Positions 12,092 through 22,024 of a stretch of DNA of 64,000 nt are shown here, in pieces. Within the stretch, counting starts at the first letter, position 1. Every line of letters begins with the position of its first letter. The stretch is from contig JAKSZU010000005.1 in NCBI GenBank assembly GCA_026018925.1, forward strand, positions 24,802,779 through 24,866,778, in the 5' to 3' direction. A program made the translations under genes and the position numbers. The notes beneath the pieces are model-generated. The model ran no database searches. It saw only the letters and a program-made list of their open reading frames with translations, and was not told the origin of the DNA. The stretch is from Tupaia tana (lineage: Eukaryota; Chordata; Mammalia; Scandentia; Tupaiidae).

Positions 12092-12312
12092 GTGGGTCAC
12101 GTACCAGGCAGACTCACGGCAATAATGCAACTGCACTGCCATGGGGAAAGTCCTGGGTTTATGTCCCCAGATCCCTCTGAGCACGCCAGGTGTGCCCAAC
12201 ATCCAGGCCAGCTGATGCTGGGGGTGGATTATGGCATGAAGACCCTCAGGGGTGGGAGGAGGGGTGCATGTCTGTCTGTCTGTCTATCATGGAAGATGTA
12301 AATAAACAAGTA
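12092..12312 (+). mobile_element. Family-2 SINE
   Basis: Degenerate tRNA-like head (CAATAATGCAACTGCACTGC, GGGTTTATGTCCCCAG), GCCAGGTGTGCCCAACATCC, GGCATGAAGACCCTCAGGGG, a TCTG tetramer run at about 12271-12286 and an ATGTAAATAAAC tail. Confidence 0.5.
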
Positions 12313-12564
12313 GCTTAGAAGAGGGGTCATTCGTCGCAATATGAACATTGAGCCTGTGCCTGCTGCAGTGTGACCCAGGAAAGTTTCTGTCATAAGGAGA
12401 AGCAGTGAAAGGATTTGGGAATTGTTTTCATTTTGCACGGGGGGTATGTGTTTCCATAGGATAACAATGAGTTGTTTGTACCCATATCGTAAAACATTAA
12501 TGTGGTCATTGTCATTTCCAAATGGCAATGGAAACAAAACCCATGCATGTCAGTGTTTTCTTCT

Positions 12565-12848
12565 TCTTTTTTTTTTTTTTTTTTTTTTCTTTTTTTGGAG
12601 AGGTTTTTGCTATAGGGTGCGTGCGCTCGCCAGACAGACAGAGAGAGACAGAGAGATAGAAAGCAGGAAATCACCCCCCCAGGGGGGATGGCCACGCCGC
12701 AATCCCTTCTCCTCCATTCTCCTCTCGGGATCTTGGGCACGCACGCACACGTGCCCGGCGTGAGTTTAAGCCGCCGGGTCCGGGACTCGAACCGCGGTCG
12801 ACTACGTGGGAGTCCAGCGACATAGCCATTACGCTAACTGCTGGTCCC
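12565..12848 (-). mobile_element. Young family-1 SINE with target duplication
   Basis: Long T-run, GGAGAGGTTTTTGCTATAGG, near-consensus body, and complete head ending GCTAACTGCTGGTCCC. GTCAGTGTTTTCTTCT occurs exactly at 12549-12564 and 12849-12864. Confidence 0.95.
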
Positions 12849-13227
12849 GTCAGTGTTTTCTTCTAAAAACCTAACCCCAAGGTCTTGTTTGCTGCTTGCT
12901 GTGCATTTTCATGCACGCATCTGCTCCTGGAGTCTGCAGGGCAGGTCCAGTGGGCGTGGCTCACTGTTGGGCACTTTCTCTCCCACCCTCACTGTGACGG
13001 GAAAGGACTCTGGGGCTGCTGGCCTCATGGGAGCATCAAGCAGCCTATCCTGTAGGAGAGTGGGCAAGAGGACATGAGGGTACGCTGAATCCTCCATTGT
13101 TTGACAGGAGGAAAACTGTTCCAGGTTCCCCCTGCCACATTGTACTTTGCTTTGTCCCATGGTTGTCACCTGCCCTGCTTCTGTGGTTCCCATCTGGGAA
13201 TGAGAGAGCTCTGGGCATTTGTCCACT

Positions 13228-13420
13228 TGACTGTATGAATAAGAGCTAATATTTATAGAGTTCTCACTACCTGTTGGTGCATTTATTAATTCATTAAATC
13301 CTAAGCACTATTTGACAGCTATAGTCATCACCTCCATTTTTCACACGAGGAAACTGAAGCGTAGCAGGGTCGGATGACTTGGCCACGGGCAGGGTGAATA
13401 CAAAAAGTTGGGGCTAGGTT
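13228..13420 (+). mobile_element. L2/MIR-type ancient LINE/SINE fragment
   Basis: Carries the mammalian-wide signature 'TTAATTCATTAAATCCTAAG', 'TCCATTTTTCACACGAGGAA', 'ACTGAAGCGTAGCAGGGTCG', 'GACTTGGCCACGGGCAGGGT', as in the 3' end of L2 or MIR-type elements. Strongly diverged; family assignment from memory. Confidence 0.55.
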
Positions 13421-13549
13421 TGGGCCAAGGCTGTCCGATTCCACCCTAGCACATCCCATGTCACAGTCGCATCCTGGCTTTCTGAAGTGAGCAGAGAGCA
13501 CAGCAGAGCGTCTTCCTTGCCAGCATGTAGAGAAGATGCTCACAAGGCA

Positions 13550-13800
13550 TTTGTTGTTGTTGTTAGTTTCTGTTATAGGGCACACGCGCTCACCAGAAAG
13601 AGACAGAGAGAGAAGGAAAGTGAGAAATCACCCCCTGGGCGGATGGCCATGCCACAATCTTTTCTCCTCTACTCTTGGGATTTGGAGCATGCACACACAT
13701 GCATTCTGTGTGATTTTCAAGCTGCCAGGTCTGGGACTCAAACCATGTAGGTGGCCATGTGGGATCAGCACATTAACCTCCACACCATCTGCTGGCTCAC
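13550..13800 (-). mobile_element. Family-1 SINE, older subtype
   Basis: (GTT)n tail, TTCTGTTATAGGGCACACGC, CACCAGAAAGAGACAGAGAG, GGGATTTGGAGCATGC and antisense head CACCATCTGCTGGC. Diverged by scattered substitutions. Confidence 0.8.
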
Positions 13801-14029
13801 TCATGAGGTCTTAAACCCATGGCTGGCTCCTGGCCTCCTTCAAGGAAAGCAGCCGCAGGTGGTCTTTCCACCTTAAGTTGCCACTTCATGTACCATGTAT
13901 CAATTAAAATGAGTTCTGCTACCCTGACCTCAGACAGCTGGGCCACAAAGCTCTGTGAGGGCAGGATGCCATCTCTCCCCTGTTGGTAAAGCTCCATAAA
14001 TATTTGTTGAATGAATTACTAAATGAAGG

Positions 14030-14400
14030 AACAAGTCCCAAATGAGTGCCCAAACAGAAAGAGAAATACCACCGTGTTCTCACTCACCTGTGGGACAGGC
14101 TGGGAAGGAGGAAGGAAGGAGGACTAGGGAGATGCTGGTAATGGAAACAAAGTTACAGCTAGATAAAAGAAACAACTTCTAGTTATAAAGTCCAGGTGGG
14201 TGAGCTGAATATAGTATGTCTCAGAGTAACAGAAAAAGAATATATTGAACATTGCCAACACAAAGTAATAACAAATGACTGAGATGATAGAGATACTGAT
14301 TACCCTGATTTGATCAATACATGCTATTGTGCTGGGAAAAAAAAAATGCACCCAACCTGGAAAATATGCACAATTATTCTATCAATTTTACAAACAGTGG
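14030..14400 (+). mobile_element. Old L1 3'-end-like fragment
   Basis: Phrases such as 'CCACCGTGTTCTCACTCACC', 'CATTGCCAACACAAAGTAAT', 'GATTACCCTGATTTGATCAA' and 'ATATGCACAATTATTCTATC' match my memory of mammalian L1M 3' regions. No coding capacity. Confidence 0.45.
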
Positions 14401-14849
14401 CCAAGCCTAAAGCAGTCAAGTCTGAGTTATACAAATGTGATGTCACAGTTTCTGAGGTAGCCCAAGACAAAACTTTACCTACCAGCTGTTTTGTATTGCA
14501 TAGTGACAAACTGACCTTGGAGCTTTGGGAAGTATGAAGGTCAAGTGCACCACATGAAACTTGTTACACATTGCAGTCTGGGAGATGCAGGATCTGTGAG
14601 GACAGACAGCTCAGAGCTATGTCCTGTGCTATTTAAATCCCTGGAATCTTTCACTAAATGACCAGTGTCTAAAGTCATCTGGACCGTTCCCTTTCTGCGT
14701 TAACTAGCTTAGCTTAGCATTCTCAATACTTACCCAAAGTACTGGGTTGTCAGAGAAGCCATGCCATTTTTTTTTTTTTATTTTTTAATGCAAAAATGCA
14801 TCATGACTTTTCCATCAACCCAATATTAGGGAAACATTTTCAATTCTGG

Positions 14850-15205
14850 ATTACTATGGTCTGAATATCTGTGTCCATTTAAAATTTGTATGTTGAGATT
14901 CTAATGCCCAAAATGATGATTTTGAAGGTAAAGTCTTTGGGGAGTGATTATGTCATGATGCTAGAGCCCTCAGGAATTAAATTAGGGCCCTCATAAAAGA
15001 CGCCCCAGAGAGCTCCCTTTCCCCTCCCATCATGAGAAGTCACAGAAAAAAGATGTTCGCCATTGAACAAGGAAGAGGGCCTTCACCAAAAGGGACTGCC
15101 AGCGCTTTGATCTCTGACTTCTGAGACTCCAGAACTACGACCAATAGGTTTCTGTCGTTTAAGCCTGCTTAAGGTGTTTGTATTTTGTTATAGCAGCCCA
15201 GATGG
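14850..15205 (+). mobile_element. MLT1-type LTR relic (ERVL-MaLR)
   Basis: Starts ACTATGGTCTGAATATCTGT and continues through 'AAATTTGTATGTTGAGATTC', 'GGGCCCTCATAAAAGACGCC', 'CCAGAGAGCTCCC', 'ACTCCAGAACTACGACC' and 'TATTTTGTTATAGCAGCCCA'. This is the canonical MLT1 order. No internal region follows. Confidence 0.8.
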
Positions 15206-15616
15206 AGCAAGGCACAGGCGAACACACTTTACCTCACAGAAGAGTGGATGAAGTCCACACCACGCCCACCTGCTGCTTCCTCTTGGAAGGAGACAATACT
15301 GTGGAGGCCTTTTCTGTCCCAGAAACCCCGTGTAATTGGCAAAGCAGAGATGACTGCTTCTTCTTTGCCTCATGGGGAAACAGAGGCATAGTGCATAGAA
15401 GTGGTGACATTTTGAGGAGTGAAAGGAAAGGGGGATATACAGTTACACTACTCCATTTGTACCTGTACGGAAAGTATTCTCACAGTCATCAGCAAAGCAG
15501 ACGTTGCTGAATTTACCTTCATGTTGGGCCATGTGGTCTCTTCATCCTGAGATGCAGGAACCCAAACAAGGAGGAAGCAGGGCTCTAAAGACAAACAAAA
15601 ATATGAGTAAATCAAG

Positions 15617-15782
15617 GGCTGGACAGTGGTAAAACATGACACTGTGAGGCTGACCCACGTGGGAAGAGGCCATTTCGAGCATGCCCACGATGCAGAGCTG
15701 ACTGAAGTTAGGGGTGGATCATAGCATCGGAACTCTGCTGGGGTGCTCTCTCTCTCATAGTCTAGATAAATAAACTTTTTTA
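15617..15782 (+). mobile_element. Family-2 SINE
   Basis: GGGCTGGACAGTGGTAAAAC head, GAGGCTGACCCACGTGGGAA, GGATCATAGCATCGGAACTC, TGCTGGGGTGCTCTCTCTCT and an ATAAATAAACTTTTTT tail. Same order as the antisense copies at 45505-45962. Confidence 0.6.
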
Positions 15783-15802
15783 AAAATCTATTTTAGAATG
15801 TT

Positions 15803-16055
15803 AGTAGGGTTGGCCCTATTGCCTAGTGTTTAAAAGAGCCAGATCCCTCATGGCCAACTGCTGTTCAAATTCCAGCCTCGGTGACTTGAAAAACACGCAA
15901 GGCAAGTGCATACATGCCCCAAATCCTGACAGGATGGAAAAAATGGAGAAGGGATTGTAGCACAGCCACACACCACTGAGGAGTGCTCTCACTCTCTCTT
16001 TGCCCCTCTGTCTCTCTCTGGCAAGTGCACATGTCCTCTGACAATAAGAAAAGAA
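15803..16055 (+). mobile_element. Old SINE related to family 1
   Basis: GGTTGGCCCTATTGCCTAGT head, CTGTTCAAATTCCAGCCTC, GACTTGAAAAACACGCAAGG, GGAGAAGGGATTGTAGCACA, CT-rich tract and CTCTGACAATAAGAAAAG. It resembles the copy at 30180 more than the young copies, so it may be a separate older subfamily. Confidence 0.65.
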
Positions 16056-16072
16056 GTGAGCAAATATGGTAA

Positions 16073-16320
16073 GCCAGCACACCACTGGTGAGTTGATAGA
16101 AGTGTTATGGCCTCATTTTTTCTATTTCTTTTTTTTTTTTTTTGGAGAGGTTTTTTGCTATATCACCAGACAGACAGAGACAGAGTAGAAAGCGAGAAAT
16201 CACCCCCCAGGGGGGATGGTCACGCCGCAATCCCTTCTCCATTCTCCTCTCGGGATCCAGCATACCACTGGTGAGTTAGATAGAAGTGCCTATTACGGCC
16301 ATTACACTAACCTCATGGCC
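16073..16320 (-). mobile_element. 5'-truncated SINE between ~45-bp direct duplications
   Basis: T-run, GGAGAGGTTTTTTGCTATAT, CACCAGACAGACAGAGACAG, and body to TCTCGGGATC at 16256, where it stops. It is preceded by 16073-16115 and followed by 16256-16320, which share CACTGGTGAGTT, GATAGAAGTG and TATGGCC-like ends. Inside the right copy sits CCATTACACTAACCTCATGG, which resembles the end of a SINE head. The duplication is far longer than a normal target duplication. Confidence 0.6.
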
Positions 16321-17484
16321 TTTTTTCTAATGCTTTTATCAGGGCTGGGAATTTCCGTACATACTGTCTTGGGTAATTTGGCTCTATATTTCAGAATAAT
16401 GTTGACTGTCTGAGGTTAACACCCGGAGCTTCTCAATGTTATTGATCCCCTGGGCCTGCTGTGGTCGGCACACACACCAGGGAACACATCAAGGTAGTTT
16501 TCTGGCTTATGGTAAGCCCGCAGGTTATTACTGCCTATTGTTGTTACAAGTACCGGATCACACACAATCTGGAGCAGAACATAGAGCCTTGTCCTACAGG
16601 TGTCACTTCTTGCTACTGCCACAGACTTTTACCCAGGAGAAGCTGTAACGTCGATCATGTCACTTCCCACCGGTGGCTGGCCTACAAAGCTCACTGGCAT
16701 CTGCCATGTGTTTTGCCCAGAGTCTGCACAGGGCTATAGATAGCCCTGCAATCCAGACATTCAGTCAGTGTTTCCCCCTTCCCAGAGCATGGGCGCATTG
16801 CTACAAGCATGCAGTCATAAATGTGCACCATAACTAGCAACTAGAGAAATAATTTTATGTCATGACCGTAGCATCAGTGCAAATGTAACAATCGCCCCGT
16901 GCGTGCTCTCATCTCATTTTTCAAAAGTTGAAAATATAAGTATGAAAGTGTGGCTATGCCATAGCTAGGGAGGGAGGGAGATTTCACATCCAAGTTAACC
17001 CTGACCTGGCCACCACCAGTAAATCTCAGAGCTGCTGATCTGAACACTCACTGAACAGAGCTGACCTAGAGATTTACTGATTCAGAAGAACTCTTCTTTC
17101 CTTCTCATGTGGGTTCCCACTTCTCAAGACTGAGAGCTATCGGTAAACTGTCTCTAAGAGCAATTATCAGGCTGGGTCTACTTGGCAGACCAGAGTGCAG
17201 GATTAATTAGAGCAGGAGTGGGGACAGTAGGATTGCCATGGAATAGATTTTGCCGGTTTGGTTTATAGTGTGGATTTTATCATGTACCTTGTAATGGCGA
17301 TGACACCCCCCCTCCTAGTCCCTTTATTAAGCTGTTTTAAGACTTGCCACACTAAATAAACTGAATCGTTATTCACTAACCACCTCCCACAAAGTGAAGA
17401 ATGGTCAAAGAAAAGAAAATAATCATGACTTTATCTGGGACTGAGTAAAATTCTTCACTGGGGCCATGCTGGTCATTCAACAGG
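16321..17484. other. Non-repetitive DNA, no gene recognised
   Basis: No supportable gene or repeat. Contains a short GGGAGGGAGGGAG run near 16970. Confidence 0.35.
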
Positions 17485-17705
17485 CAGCCTGACACTGTGG
17501 GGAAAGCACAGCTTTGCATCTGAATCTGACCATGACTAGCTGAGTTCCTTGAGAAGGTTACTGTACCTCTGAATCATAGTTCGTGTCTAACAAGGAGCAA
17601 TCAACTCCTACTTCTCTAGATAACTGTGAAAATAAGAACTCAAATGTGTATAGCTCAGGGAATCGTGTGGAGCTCTGAGGACAAAGTTATGCATGGTTGA
17701 GGAAC
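17485..17705 (+). mobile_element. MIR SINE fragment
   Basis: Follows MIR order: 'GACACTGTGGGGAAAGCACA', 'TGAATCTGACCATGACTAGC', 'TGAGTTCCTTGAGAAGGTTA', 'CTGTACCTCTGAATCATAGT', 'AGATAACTGTGAAAATAAGA'. An ancient mammalian tRNA-derived SINE, heavily diverged. Confidence 0.7.
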
Positions 17706-17934
17706 GAGGAGCTCTTATGAGTAGAACATTCTGCTTAATTGAATCTTGCTGCCAGAACTGAATAAAATGGCATCATGGAAAGAACCGTGGGACAAAGTCA
17801 GACCCCCTAAGCACACATTCCAGTTTAGCCACTTCCCAACTTAGAATCCTAGAAAACTGACCTCTCCAAGCTGAGAGTCTATACAAGTCTGTTTTTCATG
17901 AGACATAGCTAACACTAAGACACTCACACTCACT

Positions 17935-18235
17935 TTGAATGATTTAATATATCATTCAAAGTTCCTATGTTGAAAATGTAATCTGTGATGCAACAGTGTT
18001 AAGAGGTAGGACTAATAAAAGGCAATTAATGTGGTTATCATGAGAGTGTGTGTTATAAAAGCAAGTCTGTCCCCCTCTTGCTCTTTTGTGTGCCTTTGTC
18101 AGGTGTTGGCACTTTGATAGTGGACTTCCAACCTCCAGAACTGTAACTGTATTTTCTTCATTTTATAAATTACCCATCCCATGATATTCTGTTACAGCAA
18201 CACAAGATGGACTAAGAAATGCTGTTAGGGTGGTT
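17935..18235 (+). mobile_element. MLT1/MST-type LTR relic
   Basis: 'CCTATGTTGAAAATGTAATC', 'TAAGAGGTAGGACTAATAAA', 'TTATAAAAGCAAGTCTGTCC', 'CCTCCAGAACTGTAACTGTA', 'TTTATAAATTACCCATCCC' and terminal 'AAGATGGACTAAG' give the MaLR LTR order. Non-coding relic. Confidence 0.75.
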
Positions 18236-18289
18236 TTAATCCTAAAATACTTAGGAATTGATGGTTTCACAGAAGTTGCTTAAAAATAC

Positions 18290-18765
18290 ATATATATCAA
18301 ATCTTTAATTTTCTGTTACTTTTATTTGGTAAAGTAACTTGATTGTAGAACAGCTTTAGGTTTACCAAAAAAAATTGAGAAGCTAGTAGAGAGAGTTCCC
18401 ATGTACCCTACCCACTGTTTCCCCTATTATTAACATCTTACATTAGAGTGGTACATCTATTACAATTAATGAACCAAATTGATATGTTATTATTAACTAA
18501 AGTCCATAGTTTATTCAGAATTCCTTAATTTTCTCTTAATGCTGTTCCATTCCAGGACCCCAGAAAAGATTCATAATACATTTAATCATGTCTCTTTCAG
18601 TTCTTCTGGGCTACTAAAGTCTCTCAAATTTTCCTTGTTTTTGAGGACCTTGAAAGTTTTGAGGTGCACTGATCAATGCACCTCAGTGTTTTTACAGTGT
18701 CCTTTTATTAGAATTTGTAATTTTTCTCATGATCAGACTGGGGTTCTATGTTTGGGAGCTGAAGA
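18290..18765 (-). mobile_element. Old L1M-type fragment (antisense)
   Basis: 'GAACAGCTTTAGGTTTACC', 'GAGAGAGTTCCCATGTACCC', 'TAGAGTGGTACATCTATTAC' and 'ACTAAAGTCCATAGTTTATT' match the antisense of older mammalian L1 3' ends as I remember them. No intact coding. Confidence 0.55.
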
Positions 18766-18867
18766 TGACAGAAATAAAGAGCCATTCTTACCATATCACA
18801 GGAAGGGTAGAGGCACAGGATTTATCATTGTTTATGTTGCCCTCAAGCACATGACTAAAACTGTGTT

Positions 18868-19380
18868 TTAGTCCATCTGTGCTACTATAACAAAATGTCT
18901 TAATCTGGGTAATTTGTAAGAACAGAAATTCATTTCTTACAGATCTGCAGGCTGAGAAGGCCAAGAGAAATGAGTTGGCTGATTCAGTGTCTGGTGAGAG
19001 CTGCTTTTTCTTCCAAGATGGCACCCTGTTGCTATGTCCTCCCATGACAAAAGAGGGGGACACTGTGTCCTCATATGGGATGGCACGCTCTTCAACCTCT
19101 TTTCTTTATTCATTTTCATTTTGACCAGGGATAGACAGAGAGAGTCAGAAAGCAAGCCGCGAGGTCAGGGACTCAACCCACCATTGGCCACGTGGGAGTC
19201 CAGCACCCTTAACCACTACACCACCTGCCAGCCCCTCATCCTCTTTTATAATAGTGCAGAACCTTCATGACATAATCATGCCCAGGCCTCACCTCTTAAT
19301 ATCGTTACCTAGGAGTTGAAGTTCTAATATACAAATTTGGGAAAACACAAACATTCATCGCAGACCGTGTTTGTCAGGTT
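18868..19380 (-). mobile_element. MLT1-type LTR relic split by a short SINE
   Basis: The reverse complement reads as an MLT1 LTR ('GATGAATGTTTGTGTTTTCC' ... 'ATGAGGACACAGTGTCCCCC' ... 'TCAGCCTGCAGATCTGTAAG' ... 'TGTTATAGTAGCACAGATGG'). The short SINE at 19095-19237 interrupts it, so the LTR is older than that SINE. Confidence 0.8.
19095..19237 (-). mobile_element. Short SINE subtype inside MLT1
   Basis: TTATTCATTTTCATTTTGAC, AGGGATAGACAGAGAGAGTC, then the antisense tRNA head (TGGCCACGTGGGAGTCCAGC ... ACCACCTGCCAGCCC). Lacks the GC-rich middle of family 1, like the copies at 10975, 50193 and 63872. Confidence 0.75.
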
Positions 19381-19499
19381 TTGCCACATGTAAATTCCTC
19401 TTTCCCCCCTCCCCTTTTTATACTACTCTTTAGAAGGAAGTCACTAGACACAGGGCACTCTTCCGGAAAGAAGAGTTATGAGATGAGTAGAGAATTATT

Positions 19500-19610
19500 A
19501 TGCTAGCCTATGTCGCTTCCCACGTAGTTAGAGTCCCGGACCCGGCGGCTTAAACTCAGTAGCTATTGCGGCGTGGCCATGAATTATTCCAAAAAAAAAA
19601 AAAAAAGAAA
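19500..19610 (+). mobile_element. Internally deleted miniature family-1 SINE
   Basis: Only about 80 bp of body: TATGTCGCTTCCCACGTAGT, GAGTCCCGGACCCGGCGGCT, TAAACTC, then ATTGCGGCGTGGCCATG, followed by an A-run. Both the initial head and the 3' CT tract are missing. Similar GAATTATTATG/GAATTATTCC motifs flank it. Confidence 0.65.
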
Positions 19611-19924
19611 GAAAAAAAAATCTTCTGCAAGGGAGATTTGTCTCTATCCCGATTTGTTTGTTTAGCCAATGTATATGTTAGTATTTATTTACTACTTTGG
19701 GTCATATACAATACCATTGTATTTATTCGGGGTATTTATTTTATGCTTCGGGTCATAAGCCAATACTACTTTATTTTGCTGTTCAAATGGTTGCAGCTGT
19801 GGCCATTAGAGCTTCTCAGTTATCTCCTGTGTCCCTTTCACATACTCCCACCAGCATAGATCTGTCTTGTTTTTTCAGCACTTCCTTACTTTCCAACACT
19901 GTAAGATGTCTTTCTACTTTTTAT

Positions 19925-21140
19925 TTTTAAATGATTATAGATTCACAGGAAATTGCAAAGAATGTACAAGGAAATCCCATGCATATCTTGCCCAGTCTCC
20001 TTCCAAGTTAGCATCTTGCACGACTAGGGTATAATATAAAAAATGGAAAATTAACAATGATACAACCCATAGAGCTTATTAGATTTCTCCAGTTACATAC
20101 ATACTTACGTGTGTGTGTGTGTAATTCCACACAATTGTATCACATACAGCTTACTGTACCCAACACCCTAATCAAGATACACAACTATTCAATCAAACAA
20201 GTCGTGTTTCCCCTTTATAGCCACTTCTTCTTTTCTCTATTCCTAACCCCTGGCAACCATTCATCTCTTCTCTATCACCATAGTTTTATTTCGGGTATGT
20301 TAAATAGGGACCAGCAGATGGCATACTGGTTGTGTTGTAGGACTCCCATATGGTCGACTGTGGTTCAAGTCCCAAACCCAGTGGCTTGAAACTCATGAAC
20401 GTACGTGCATGCCCAAAATCCCAAGAAGAGAATGGAAGAGAAGGGATTGAGGCATGGCCATCCCCCCTAGGGGGAGATTTCTTGCTTTCTGTCTCTCCGG
20501 CAAGCGTATGTGCCCTATAGCAAAAACCTCTCTAAAAAACAAACAAACAAGAAAAAAAAAAGAATGTTAAATAAGTGGAATTTGGTAATATGTAACCTTT
20601 CAGATCAGCAGTTTTCACTAAGCATAATTCCCTTGAGATTTATCCAGGTGGTTATGTGCAGTATTGCTCATTACTTCTTACTGATTAGATATATTCTACA
20701 ATTTGGACCTACCACAGTTAGTCTAACCATTCCCTGTAGAAGGATATCTGGATATTCAACTATTACAAGTAACATTACTATGAACATTAATGTATATGTT
20801 TTTCACTACATAGGCTTTTCCTTCTCTGAAATAAAAGCCCTAGAGTGCATTTGCTGGGTCATATTTATAAATCTATTTATAGTTTTAAAAGATATCACCG
20901 AACTCTTTTCCAGAATATTGCACCATTTTACATACCTATCAGCCAGGTATGAGAGATCTAGTTTTCCAACATCCTCACCAGCATTGGATGTTGCCACTAT
21001 TTTTAAAAAATTTTAATCATTATCATGCGTGCTGTTATTTCCTTGTGGGTTTAGTTTGCATTTTTTCATGATTAATGAAGCCAAGCATCTTCTTGTGTGC
21101 TTATGTATTCATCTGAAAGTAACAAACACATACTATCAAA
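19925..21140 (-). mobile_element. Old L1M fragment (antisense) interrupted by a SINE
   Basis: Contains 'GATTCACAGGAAATTGCAAA', 'CCCTGGCAACCATTCATCTC', 'CATTTGCTGGGTCATATTTA', 'CAACATCCTCACCAGCATTG' and 'CATTTTTTCATGATTAATGA', recognisable as antisense L1 3' sequence. Split by the SINE at 20308-20561. No usable reading frame; the 168-codon frame at 20510-21016 is on the wrong strand and chance. Confidence 0.65.
20308..20561 (+). mobile_element. Family-1 SINE in L1M
   Basis: GGGACCAGCAGATGGCATAC start, GTTCAAGTCCC B-box-like, GGCATGGCCATCCCCCCTAG core, tail CCTATAGCAAAAACCTCTCT with (CAAA)n. The flanks TATGTTAAATA and GAATGTTAAATA give the target duplication. Confidence 0.9.
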
Positions 21141-21316
21141 TCAAGAAACCTGAGCAAACTTTTCTTAGGATCAGAAAGCATCTATCACAGGTTCCTTAGA
21201 TCCTTTCTTAGGGACCCTGAATCCTATTGTAGACTCCTGAACACACAGAGGGCAGAGAAAATGAAAGGAATTTTTTTTCTGTTGAAATAACAACAGTTTT
21301 TAGTTATACATTTATT

Positions 21317-21602
21317 TATTTATTTATTTATTTATTTATTTTCTTTTTTTTGGAGAGGTTTTTGCTATGGAGTGCGTGCGCTCACCAAAAAGATAGAGAG
21401 AGACAGAGAGATAGAGAGTGAGAAATCACCCCCCGGGGGGATGGCCACGCTGCAATCCCTTCTCCTTTATTCATCTCTTGGGATCTTGGGCACGCATGCA
21501 CACACGCCCGATGTGAGTTTTAAGCCGCCAGGTCCAGGACTCGAACCACGGTTGACTACATGGGAGTCCAGAGACATAGCCATTATGCTAACTGCTGGTC
21601 CC
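21317..21602 (-). mobile_element. Family-1 SINE with (ATTT)n tail
   Basis: (TTTA)n repeat, TTTTTTGGAGAGGTTTTTGC, near-consensus body, head ending GCTAACTGCTGGTCCC. TTATACATTTATT on both sides (21304 and 21604) marks the target duplication. Confidence 0.9.
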
Positions 21603-21721
21603 ATTATACATTTATTTTATCCCAAGTGAAATGAGACATGTGAATTTCACTAAATCCTCTCACAAATCTGCAGGACAGTACTCTACCACTTGCCCAAGCA
21701 AGTAGCAATTTGAACTTGAAT

Positions 21722-21892
21722 GTTCTTTCTTTCTTTCTTTTTTTTTTTTTTAGAACTTTTTGCCATAGAGTGTGTGTGCTCTCCAGACAGAGACAGAGAC
21801 AGAGAGAGTGAGAAGGAAAGTGAGAAATCATTCCTCAGGAGGGAAGGCCACACTGCAATCCCTTCTCTTCCATGTTCCTCTTGGGATCTTGG

Positions 21893-21926
<34 letters not shown>

Positions 21927-22024
21927 GATGTGATTTTCAAGCTCCCTGGTCCAGAACTTAAACCATGGTCTACCATGTGGGAGTCCAGTTCAATGACGTA
22001 ATCACTATGCCATCTGCTGGCCCT
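21722..22024 (-). mobile_element. Family-1 SINE with internal CA expansion
   Basis: (TTTC)n/T tail, AGAACTTTTTGCCATAGAGT, AGACAGAGACAGAGACAGAG, then a (CA)n run at about 21894-21923 where the normal copy has CGTGTGCGTGCGTG, and the head ending CATCTGCTGGCCC. Shows a SINE-internal TG-rich stretch becoming a microsatellite. Confidence 0.85.
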
